A stretch of DNA of 6,584 nucleotides from JAGLYP01 sp034659435 (GCA_034659435.1 JAYEHJ010000103.1:1-6584); one strand, 5' to 3'. Positions 1 to 5,263 are shown, counted from the stretch's first letter. Notes: a model not told the origin generated them from the letters alone. Numbers and translations are program-made.

Positions 1-12
1 TAACCTCGTAGA

Positions 13-173
13 GGAATTATATTAAATGATCGGAGATCTCGTAAAAAGCAATAAATATTCAAAAAACATTAAACGTGTAAAAAGAATATAAATAATGCTA
101 TATTAACAACCATTATTTTAATAAAATGATTTAGATGCTTTTAAAGAGATTCCCGATCATTTAATATTATTTC
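13..173. repeat. Long imperfect inverted repeat around the hsp20 promoter
   Basis: The arms 13-50 and 136-173 are complementary at 31 of 38 positions plus one G-T, including an uninterrupted 15-bp match (19-33 with 153-167, core ATTAAATGATCGG). The roughly 85-nt centre is AT-rich and carries the hsp20 promoter. The size and arm/loop layout resemble a small non-autonomous mobile element (MITE-like), but I see no convincing target duplication, and weak similarity continues outward towards the window edge, so the true ends are uncertain. Because transcription should begin inside the loop, only the right arm would be in the mRNA. The arms share no sequence with the MITE at 3222-3382. Confidence 0.6.
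96..104 (+). promoter_or_regulatory. Extended -10 promoter of the hsp20 operon
   Basis: TGCTATATT is an extended -10 element (TG, one base, then TATATT at 99-104). No good -35 hexamer lies 16-18 bp upstream, as is usual for extended -10 promoters. Transcription would start near 111, giving a leader of about 124 nt before the hsp20 start. The same TGCTA core occurs in the promoters proposed at 3126-3154 and 4487-4495. Confidence 0.4.
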
Positions 174-234
174 CCTGCCAGAGGCAATGTGTGTCGGGAA
201 TGACAAATTAAGAGAGTAATGGAATGGCAGGTGT
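149..234 (+). promoter_or_regulatory. Bistable hsp20 leader, candidate RNA thermometer
   Basis: Two exclusive foldings are visible. In one, CCTGCCA (174-180) pairs perfectly with TGGCAGG (225-231) and buries the only ribosome-binding-like sequence (AGGTG, 229-233) just before the ATG at 235. In the other, TGCC (176-179) folds locally on GGCA (183-186) inside a perfect 8-bp helix between 149-156 (ATTCCCGA) and 194-201 (TCGGGAAT), leaving the binding site free. Heat-opened helices over the ribosome binding site are known for bacterial small heat-shock genes (ROSE and fourU types). This leader does not visibly match either class, so a thermosensor role is inferred from position and pairing. Confidence 0.4.
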
Positions 235-777
235 ATGTCGCGTGAAGTGAGTTATAAATTAAAAAATAAATTTAATTACATGAAAAAAATATTTAAAAAA
301 CTTTCGGGCTTGAGAAGAGTTAAAAATAATGATTTAATTGAGGAAGACGAACAGGAACTTGAAGAAGAATATGAAGAAACTGATGATGGAAACTATGAAG
401 AGAAAACAGAAAAGCAAGAAAAAGAATGGCTGGCGGAAGATTATGAAGAAGGACAGCTTTCAATTGACGTTTATCAAACACCCGCGGAAATTGTGGTTAA
501 ATCCACGATTGCCGGAGTAAAGCCGGAAGATATTGATATTTCAATTAACAATGACATGCTGACAATTCGCGGCAAAAGAGAAATGCAGGAAATAATTCAA
601 GACAGCCATTATTTATACCGCGAGTGCTATTGGGGATCATTTTCCCGCTCGGTTATCTTACCGGTTGAAGTTGAAGCCAATAAAATTGAAGCTACCTTGG
701 AAAACGGAATACTGACCGTTGCTTTGCCTAAGGCAAAAAGCGCCAAGCAAATATCTATCAAAGTAAAAGAAAAATAA
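235..777 (+). CDS. Hsp20-family small heat-shock protein with acidic N-terminal extension
   Basis: ATP-independent holdase chaperone of the alpha-crystallin/Hsp20 family that binds unfolding proteins and keeps them soluble in the cytoplasm. The alpha-crystallin domain spans about residues 74-168. It contains the pattern around IAGVKPEDIDISINND, the conserved ENGILTVALPK near its end (157-166), and a C-terminal I-x-I motif (ISI, 173-175) that in this family docks into neighbouring subunits. The first 73 residues are unusual: a basic stretch (1-31) then a segment rich in Glu and Asp (35-72). At 180 aa it is longer than a minimal bacterial Hsp20 because of this arm. The ATG at 235 is preceded by AGGTG. 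A later ATG at 280 lacks a binding site and would lose part of the basic segment. First gene of a probable operon with the DUF3006 and VanW genes. Confidence 0.93.
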   Translation: MSREVSYKLKNKFNYMKKIFKKLSGLRRVKNNDLIEEDEQELEEEYEETDDGNYEEKTEKQEKEWLAEDYEEGQLSIDVYQTPAEIVVKSTIAGVKPEDIDISINNDMLTIRGKREMQEIIQDSHYLYRECYWGSFSRSVILPVEVEANKIEATLENGILTVALPKAKSAKQISIKVKEK

Positions 778-840
778 CAATATTATAAAATTATAAATCT
801 ATCACAAATTTACAAATATTAATTTTTAATTTTTATTAAA

Positions 841-1059
841 ATGGAAATAAAGGCGACAATTGATCGTTTTGAAAACGAAAAAGCGGTATTGATTACAACA
901 GATAAAAATGAAATAATTTGGCCCAAAAGCAAACTTCCGGAGAAAGCCACAGAAGGCATGGTTTTGAATATTAACATCTCTAATGACAAAAAAAATACGG
1001 AAAAAAATAAGGAACTGGCTAAAGAAATTTTAAATGAGATCTTAAATCCTGAAAACTAA
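841..1059 (+). CDS. DUF3006 family small protein
   Basis: A 72-aa protein matching the DUF3006 pattern: an N-terminal IDRFENEKAVLI strand pair, a central IIWPKSKLP segment, and an EGMVLNINI strand, followed by a charged Lys/Glu-rich helical tail (about 49-69). Proteins of this family are small, probably beta-rich and of unknown function. They often sit beside secreted or envelope-related genes, but no mechanism is established. It lies 63 nt after hsp20, across an almost pure A/T spacer with no hairpin terminator, and 11 nt before the VanW gene, so it is most likely co-transcribed with both. The ATG at 841 has no Shine-Dalgarno sequence, like several genes here. No signal peptide or membrane segment is seen. 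Confidence 0.8.
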   Translation: MEIKATIDRFENEKAVLITTDKNEIIWPKSKLPEKATEGMVLNINISNDKKNTEKNKELAKEILNEILNPEN

Positions 1060-1070
1060 TTATTTTAGCT

Positions 1071-2975
1071 ATGTTTTCTATTTATAAAAAAAACAATTTA
1101 TTAAAATGGCCATTAGCATGCGTGGCCATTTTTTTAATTATCGCGATTATTCTAATCGGATTTTATTTTTCTTTTATTTATTATTACAAAAACAAAATAT
1201 ACCCTGGAATTTCTGTAGGAAACATTGATTTAAGCGGGCTAACCGACAACCAAGCGGCTAATATTATTAATCAAAAAATAGATAATATTAATCAAAATGG
1301 CATAAAATTTCAATATCATAATCAGGAAACAGTATTTCTGCCAATGATTGCGTCTGTGGAAAGCGATTTGGCCTACAGAATCGTTAATTTTAATGTTGAA
1401 GAAAGCGCGCTTAAGGCAATGAAAATTGGAAGAAGCGATAATATTAAAAATAATATTTTGCAGATCATTAAAAATTATTCTAAAAAAACAAATCTAAAAA
1501 TAAGATGTGAAATAAATGAAAATGAAGTTAATGCTTTTTTTGATAATAATTTTTCTCATTTCGCAACGCCTGCCAAAAACGCGGAGCTGATTTATGAAAA
1601 AAAACCATACAACAAAAAAGCCTTAAATTTTTCAGTTAAAAAAGAAGAATACGGACAAATTCTTAATTACGCGAAAGCGCTTAAACAATTAAAAAATAAT
1701 CTCGCGAATTTGAACGATAAAAATATTGAAATTAGCGCTAACATTAATTATCCGAAAATATTTGAAAAAGATTGTTTAAACATTAATGCCAAAGCCAATA
1801 AAATCATTAATCGCCTGCCGCTAAAACTTGCTCATGAAAATAATAAATGGGATTTGAATAGCAATGATATTTTAGGCTTATTAACGCTTAAAGAAAATAA
1901 ACAAAAAATTATTGTCGGCCTTAATATCGCAACGACAAGCGCTTATCTTGAAAAATATATCGCGCCGAAAATAAATATTAAGCCTATTAACGCTAAATTT
2001 GAAATTGTTAACGGCAAAGTAAAAGAATTTCAAATTTCACAAGACGGACTGGCTTTGGACGCAAAAAACAGCGCTTATGCTATTGAAAATATTTTATTAA
2101 ATTCCACTTCCAGCAAGGCGAATTTAATAGCGCGGAAAGAAAAAAGCGAATTAAACACATCTGAAGTAAACGATTTTGGCATAACAAAAATTATCGGAAC
2201 AGGCCATTCCAGTTTTGCCGGTTCTCCGCGAAATCGCAGGCACAACATAAAAATCGGCGCTGATTCTTTAAATGGCGTCCTGGTTAAGCCCGGAAATGAA
2301 TTTTCTTTAGTTAAAACTTTAGGCAAAATTGACGCGAAATCAGGATATTTGCCTGAGCTTGTTATTAAAGAAAACAAAACCATTCCGGAATACGGCGGCG
2401 GTTTGTGCCAAATCGGAACCACTGCTTTTCGCGCCACAGTTGAATCCGGATTGCCTGTCACAATGCGGCGCAACCATTCTTACCGGGTTTCATATTACGA
2501 GCCGGCAGGCACTGACGCAACCATCTACAGCCCTTGGCCTGATTATCGTTTCGCAAATGATACCAAAAATCATATCTTAATCCAATCGCGCATAGAAGGC
2601 GACGATTTGTATTTTGATTTTTGGGGAGCTGATGACGGACGAATCGCCACGCATACTTATCCTGTTATTTATAATATTGTAAAGCCGGGTCCGACCAAAA
2701 TAATTGAAACACCTGATTTAAAACCCGGAAAAAAAAAATGCACCGAACACGCGCATAACGGAGCCGATGCTTATTTTGACTATACTGTAACTTATTCAAA
2801 AACCAATCCTCCGGCCGCTGTCAAAAAAAAGCAAGAAGCAGGAGAGGAAATAAACGCCGAGGATTATATTATTACTGAAAAATTCAAATCCCATTATGTC
2901 CCATGGCGCGCGGTGTGCTTAGTCGGCATTGAAGAAAACAAAACCGCCAGTTCAAGTGATGAAATAATAAAATAA
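1071..2975 (+). CDS. Membrane-anchored VanW family protein with peptidoglycan-binding-like repeats
   Basis: A 634-aa envelope protein. A short basic N-terminus precedes one hydrophobic segment (about residues 13-38), so the rest should lie outside the membrane. Residues about 44-160 and 220-355 look like two copies of the PG_binding_4-type domain that usually precedes VanW. The VanW domain covers about 371-518, with the signature YGGGLCQIGTTAFRA at 441-455 (Cys446) and the NHS-YRVSYYEPAGTDATIY stretch at 468-486. A C-terminal region (about 540-620) may be a G5-like extracellular module. VanW takes its name from vancomycin-resistance clusters, but its function is unknown; there is no other van gene here, so no resistance role is implied. 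Start at ATG 1071, 11 nt after the DUF3006 stop. It is the last gene of the operon, and its transcript runs into the hairpin at 2983-3103. Confidence 0.92.
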   Translation: MFSIYKKNNLLKWPLACVAIFLIIAIILIGFYFSFIYYYKNKIYPGISVGNIDLSGLTDNQAANIINQKIDNINQNGIKFQYHNQETVFLPMIASVESDLAYRIVNFNVEESALKAMKIGRSDNIKNNILQIIKNYSKKTNLKIRCEINENEVNAFFDNNFSHFATPAKNAELIYEKKPYNKKALNFSVKKEEYGQILNYAKALKQLKNNLANLNDKNIEISANINYPKIFEKDCLNINAKANKIINRLPLKLAHENNKWDLNSNDILGLLTLKENKQKIIVGLNIATTSAYLEKYIAPKINIKPINAKFEIVNGKVKEFQISQDGLALDAKNSAYAIENILLNSTSSKANLIARKEKSELNTSEVNDFGITKIIGTGHSSFAGSPRNRRHNIKIGADSLNGVLVKPGNEFSLVKTLGKIDAKSGYLPELVIKENKTIPEYGGGLCQIGTTAFRATVESGLPVTMRRNHSYRVSYYEPAGTDATIYSPWPDYRFANDTKNHILIQSRIEGDDLYFDFWGADDGRIATHTYPVIYNIVKPGPTKIIETPDLKPGKKKCTEHAHNGADAYFDYTVTYSKTNPPAAVKKKQEAGEEINAEDYIITEKFKSHYVPWRAVCLVGIEENKTASSSDEIIK

Positions 2976-2978
2976 AAC

Positions 2979-3119
2979 AAAAAAAACCGGCTTAAGCGGG
3001 TTAGGCAAGAAATTTTCGTATGAAATTTTTTAGTTCTAGAACCGAAAAATCCAAACGAGAAAATCCCCATGCTTGTCGTGCCTGACCCGATAAAACCGGC
3101 TTTCTCTTTTTTTAATTGA
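2979..3119 (-). ncRNA. Candidate structured small RNA with own promoter and poly-U terminator
   Basis: A minus-strand transcript starting near 3119 would fold into one long hairpin. From the outside in: an imperfect stem 2983-2996 with 3090-3103, an 11-pair stem 2997-3007 with 3079-3089 (ten Watson-Crick plus one G-U), a one-sided 11-nt bulge (3065-3075), then a long A/U-rich arm (3012-3035 with 3040-3064) closed by CTAG. It ends at a GC-rich stem followed by eight U (A8 on the plus strand, 2979-2986), the form of an intrinsic terminator. With the minus-strand promoter at 3126-3154 this predicts an RNA of about 140 nt. The shape, a closing stem, a bulge and a long terminal arm, recalls 6S RNA, but it is shorter and no conserved sequence identifies it. 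An alternative is a palindromic element serving only as a terminator. Confidence 0.45.
2983..3113. terminator. Bidirectional terminator hairpin after the VanW gene
   Basis: The hairpin 2983-3103 starts 7 bp after the VanW stop. It is followed on the plus strand by T7 (3107-3113) and preceded by A8 (2979-2986), so it can terminate transcripts in both directions. AAAACCGGCTT occurs as a direct repeat at both edges (2983-2993 and 3092-3102), because the outer stem is itself nearly palindromic. It would end the hsp20-DUF3006-VanW transcript. Confidence 0.5.
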
Positions 3120-3125
3120 TTTATT

Positions 3126-3154
3126 ACATTAGCATACAATTAAATGCTTGTCAA
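3126..3154 (-). promoter_or_regulatory. Strong minus-strand sigma-70 type promoter for the candidate small RNA
   Basis: On the minus strand a perfect -35 TTGACA (3154-3149) is followed by a 17-bp spacer and the -10 TAATGT (3131-3126), with an upstream TG making an extended -10 (TGCTAATGT). Start of transcription is predicted near 3119, just before the hairpin. It is the best consensus promoter in the window, and no protein gene follows it. Confidence 0.6.
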
Positions 3155-3216
3155 GGGCTTTTTTGTTATTTTATATAAATTTTACTAATATTAAACAAAA
3201 AATATTAAAATATTCT

Positions 3217-3387
3217 TATACGGGACTGTCGCCGAATGCCAGTTTTGGCATAAATTTTCAAATTTTGAGTAAATTTTTCTTAAAAAAAATTTTGCTTATG
3301 TGGTAATATAGGCCAAATTTTTTTAAGATAAATTTACCAAAATTTGGGAATTTAGGACAAACTGGCATTCGGCGACAGTCCCTATAC
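3217..3387. mobile_element. 161-bp MITE with 24-bp terminal inverted repeats and 5-bp target duplication
   Basis: The element is 3222-3382. Its ends are perfect inverted repeats of 24 bp (3222-3245 and 3359-3382, outer 19 bases GGGACTGTCGCCGAATGCC). It is flanked by the direct repeat TATAC (3217-3221 and 3383-3387), as left by a cut-and-paste transposase. The inner A/T-rich halves also pair with few mismatches, so the whole element is one long imperfect palindrome with no coding capacity. These are the marks of a non-autonomous miniature inverted-repeat element moved in trans. The transposase is not in the window. Confidence 0.8.
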
Positions 3388-3403
3388 AACCGTGTATTCC
3401 TCC

Positions 3404-3420
3404 ATGTTATAATATAACAT
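3404..3420. promoter_or_regulatory. Perfect 17-bp dyad containing -10-like sequences on both strands
   Basis: ATGTTATA-A-TATAACAT has 8-bp perfect arms. It contains TGTTATAAT on the plus strand and TGTTATATT on the minus strand, both fitting an extended -10. On the minus strand GGAGG (3403-3399) follows directly, but no ORF of useful length begins after it. It could be a promoter/operator left from a lost gene. With this A/T content chance is possible. Confidence 0.25.
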
Positions 3421-3516
3421 TTTATTATTAGTAATGAATTAAAAAAATATCATAAATTGCCGCCCATTTTATATTCGCTTTTACAGAGTTTTGCCCAACG
3501 CAAAATGATACGATAA

Positions 3517-3535
3517 GGCATTCGGCGACAGTCCC
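3517..3535. repeat. Solo copy of the MITE terminal repeat
   Basis: GGCATTCGGCGACAGTCCC is identical over 19 bp to the right end of the MITE at 3222-3382 and in the same orientation. No matching left end is found further right or between the two. The inner flank (about 3480-3516) does not resemble the MITE interior, so this is probably the surviving end of a different, related element or of the parent insertion sequence. Confidence 0.7.
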
Positions 3536-3989
3536 TAAATAAAAGGAAAGACACCGCTTTAGGCGATGCTCGTTCGGTTTGGCTCCGTATTCTGAACGAA
3601 ATCCGAACTTTTTTCTCCTCCCCTGCTAAATCTACGGCGAACAAAATATGGGATTTCAAAATATTCTTTAATACCAATTTTTTTAAAATAATTTTTATAC
3701 TTTCTTGCGACATTTTATCTATACCATTACGACAAACATATCATCGTATATTGGAATAAACGCGCCAATCGTTGAACCGAACGCGCCACGGCGCGTTCCT
3801 ATGGATTTATGGATAAAATGATTGTTTTTATTTGGTATTTTTGGTAGTATTTAAATAGTTGCTTTAAATATTGATAATTTCCATTCATAAAACATTCTGA
3901 TTGGAAATTTATATAATTATTTTGACTTATTTTAAATAAAAAAATAACAGGTTTGTGTATACTTTGTCGTATGAAATTTATTTCTGACC
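3536..3989. other. Intergenic stretch without a supported gene
   Basis: About 450 bp with no convincing coding region. The part 3541-3640 is richer in G and C than its surroundings and contains a 6-bp inverted repeat (GTTCGG 3572-3577, CCGAAC 3603-3608). An 87-codon minus-strand reading frame (3713-3450) runs through it and through the solo terminal repeat, but its product resembles nothing I know and it has no binding site, so I treat this as an element remnant. From 3800 to 3960 it is plain A/T-rich DNA with one 8-bp inverted repeat (AATTTCCA 3876-3883, TGGAAATT 3902-3909). Confidence 0.5.
3779..3798. repeat. GC-rich 9-bp perfect hairpin
   Basis: GAACGCGCC (3779-3787) and GGCGCGTTC (3790-3798) are perfect inverted repeats two bases apart, standing out sharply from A/T-rich surroundings. 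No T-tract follows, so it is not an intrinsic terminator. It looks like a REP-like palindrome or an element end. Another CGCGCC lies just upstream (about 3761-3767). Confidence 0.5.
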
Positions 3990-3995
3990 TATAAT
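3990..3995 (+). promoter_or_regulatory. -10 element giving a leaderless nucleotidyltransferase transcript
   Basis: A perfect TATAAT ends 6 bp before the ATG at 4002, which would put the transcription start at or next to the start codon. No good -35 is seen at normal spacing, and there is no Shine-Dalgarno sequence, which fits a leaderless mRNA. Confidence 0.35.
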
Positions 3996-4001
3996 AAAAT
4001 T

Positions 4002-4391
4002 ATGAATTTTCTTGACGAATTACAATCCCTAAAATTATCGACCGAAAAATTCGCGATTTTTGGCAGTGGTCCAATAGCGGTTAGAGGAATTAGAGAATCC
4101 GAAGACTTAGACATTATCGTAAAACAAGATTTATGGTAAGAGTTGCTTAAAAAATACCCAACATGCTTGCATGAAAATCCGAGTTGTTTGAAAATTGGGA
4201 ATGTTGAAGTATATAATGACTGGATATGTTTATCAATTAACGTCGATGAAATGATTGATACCGCTGAAACCATCGCAAATTTTCCTTACGTGCAACTAAA
4301 ATATGTTATTGAGTGGAAGACGAAATTTGGAAGAGAAAAAGATATTGAAAATTTAAAATTAATTGAAAAATATAACGACGGTCAAAAATAA
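4002..4391 (+). pseudogene. Minimal nucleotidyltransferase, interrupted by in-frame TAA
   Basis: Reading from ATG 4002 through one stop gives a single coherent protein of about 129 residues. The N-terminal FGSGPIAVRGIRESEDLDIIV (residues 20-40) fits the GS...SDxDxxV motif of the Pol-beta type nucleotidyltransferase fold, with Asp35 and Asp37 as likely metal ligands. The C-terminal part (VEVYNDWICLS, VQLKYVIEWKTKFGREKDIENLKLIEKY) is typical of small stand-alone proteins of this fold. Codon 46 is TAA (4137-4139), directly after Trp45, with the same frame intact on both sides. A single substitution in a sense codon, for example GAA to TAA, explains it. The downstream part could start at TTG 4143, but it would lack the catalytic motif, so activity is probably lost. 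Such proteins act in toxin-antitoxin pairs (MNT) or RNA/small-molecule nucleotidylation; the substrate here is unknown. Confidence 0.75.
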
Positions 4392-4399
4392 ACATCATC

Positions 4400-4434
4400 T
4401 AACGCGATAAGCGGCTACAGGGCTTAACGCGATT
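4400..4434. repeat. Imperfect hairpin with repeated AACGCGAT
   Basis: Positions 4401-4412 and 4422-4433 pair at 10 of 12 positions around a 9-nt loop. AACGCGAT also occurs as a direct repeat (4401-4408 and 4426-4433). It lies between the broken nucleotidyltransferase and the toxin-antitoxin promoter. It could be a weak terminator, although no T-tract follows, or a recombination-site remnant. No integron attC consensus is recognisable. Confidence 0.35.
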
Positions 4435-4440
4435 ATATAT

Positions 4441-4454
4441 TTACATTAATGTAA
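4441..4454. promoter_or_regulatory. Candidate operator palindrome of the toxin-antitoxin unit
   Basis: TTACATTAATGTAA is a perfect 14-bp palindrome about 35 bp upstream of the -10 element. Toxin-antitoxin operons are usually repressed by their own antitoxin binding such a dyad, and the product of the first gene is strongly basic. A second TAATTACAA lies at 4464-4472 next to the promoter. Binding is inferred only. Confidence 0.35.
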
Positions 4455-4486
4455 TTATAATTTTAATTACAAAAGAATAAAAATTG

Positions 4487-4495
4487 TGCTATAAT
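4487..4495 (+). promoter_or_regulatory. Extended -10 promoter of the toxin-antitoxin unit
   Basis: TGCTATAAT combines a TG extension with a perfect TATAAT (4490-4495). The -35 position holds only TTACAA (4467-4472, 17-bp spacer), a weak match. Transcription would start near 4502, leaving about 10 nt before the ATG at 4512, too little for a Shine-Dalgarno sequence. Confidence 0.55.
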
Positions 4496-4511
4496 ACTGT
4501 ATATTATATTT

Positions 4512-4688
4512 ATGACAAGAAAAAAAATAACAAATCCAAGAACTGGCAAATCTTATGCAATTCGGCAAAGAACCACATCTGCCGGAAAAAAGGGCCAAAT
4601 TAAAGGACTATATCGTGCGAAACGACAGTCTTCTGCTTATGTTAAAAAAAATTTTGGTGATGTAATTAGAAAATTATCCAAAGAATAG
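4512..4688 (+). CDS. 58-aa basic protein, putative antitoxin of the Fic/Doc-like unit
   Basis: A short gene starting at ATG 4512, just after the extended -10 promoter, and ending in TAG at 4686-4688, immediately before the ATG of the Fic gene. The product has 18 Lys/Arg against two acidic residues among 58, with TNPRTGKSYAIRQRTTSAGKKGQIKGLY (residues 7-34) as its most distinctive part. Position and size suggest the antitoxin of a toxin-antitoxin pair, with the basic character allowing DNA binding for autoregulation. It does not look like Phd and lacks the (S/T)xxxE(G/N) inhibitory motif of VbhA-type Fic antitoxins. It has no recognisable domain otherwise. It is in the same frame as the Fic gene, separated by the stop codon only. 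Function is inferred from context. Confidence 0.65.
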   Translation: MTRKKITNPRTGKSYAIRQRTTSAGKKGQIKGLYRAKRQSSAYVKKNFGDVIRKLSKE

Positions 4689-5195
4689 ATGATACACTTA
4701 GAAATTAAAGATTATCATGAAATAATCTTCAACGACATTAGGGAAATCATCTACGATGACGATGGCAAACCACGTTACGAAAACTGCCTAGATGGGATGA
4801 ATAAATTAGAAAGTATACTGACATTAATAAAAAATAATACTTACTATCCAGACTACCATCAAAAAGCCTCTTACTTATTTTTAGCCTTAAGTACGGGGCA
4901 TTATTTTATTAATGGCAACAAAAGACTGGCTCTTTTTTCTTATATATATTTCACCAACCTTAATAAATACAAATATCGCAAACTTAATGAGAAAAAATAC
5001 ATTGAATGGTTTAAAAAATATTTTCCTAATTATAAAATGAGTAAACACAATTTTTATTCTAACATTGGGTGGGCATTATATAATTTCAATAGAGCAATCA
5101 ACATAAAAAAATCTCAAAACGAACAAGGGCATCAATATAATTTTGATGAGCTCAAAAAAATAACAGAAAACTTTTTTCGTTTTATAACCAAATAA
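4689..5195 (+). CDS. Fic/Doc-fold protein, putative toxin
   Basis: Fic-fold enzymes transfer AMP, phosphate or other groups onto proteins; the Doc branch phosphorylates and inactivates EF-Tu. The signature HxFx(D/E)xN(K/G)R appears as HYFINGNKR at residues 71-79, within the helical core LFLALSTGHYFINGNKRLALFSYI (63-86), with catalytic His71 and phosphate-binding Asn77, Lys78 and Arg79. Position 75, normally the acidic metal ligand, is Asn. At 168 aa it is somewhat longer than P1 Doc, with a C-terminal helical tail. The gene starts on the base after the upstream TAG (TAG-ATG), so translation is probably coupled to the small basic gene, as in toxin-antitoxin operons. The substrate is unknown, and the Asn could mean altered or lost activity. 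Confidence 0.8.
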   Translation: MIHLEIKDYHEIIFNDIREIIYDDDGKPRYENCLDGMNKLESILTLIKNNTYYPDYHQKASYLFLALSTGHYFINGNKRLALFSYIYFTNLNKYKYRKLNEKKYIEWFKKYFPNYKMSKHNFYSNIGWALYNFNRAINIKKSQNEQGHQYNFDELKKITENFFRFITK

Positions 5196-5263
5196 AAAAT
5201 CAAAATTCCTAATACGATAAAATTTTTTTTACACCAATAAAAAACAACCTAATCTTAATCATC

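Noticed and set aside
219..245. Eight-codon upstream ORF overlapping the hsp20 start
   Set aside because: A short frame like this is expected by chance, and there is no clear binding site at proper spacing; not enough to propose translational coupling.
2075..2473. 132-codon minus-strand frame inside the VanW gene
   Set aside because: It is antisense to a region strongly matching the VanW domain; a shadow frame.
1071..2975. Vancomycin resistance function for the VanW gene
   Set aside because: VanW alone does not confer resistance, its role is unknown, and no vanH, vanA or vanX type gene is present.
2894..3139. 81-codon minus-strand frame across the VanW 3' end and the hairpin
   Set aside because: Its ATG lies upstream of the -10 element that should start the transcript, it overlaps the VanW coding end antisense, and its composition follows the hairpin arms. 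The RNA explanation fits better.
3450..3713. 87-codon minus-strand frame
   Set aside because: It runs through the solo terminal repeat, has no binding site or promoter, and its product shows no recognisable domain.
4137..4139. Genetic code reassignment of TAA to explain the nucleotidyltransferase stop
   Set aside because: TAA terminates five clear genes in this window, so it must be a real stop.
3989..4273. 94-codon minus-strand frame
   Set aside because: Antisense to the nucleotidyltransferase, whose motifs are clear on the plus strand despite the stop.
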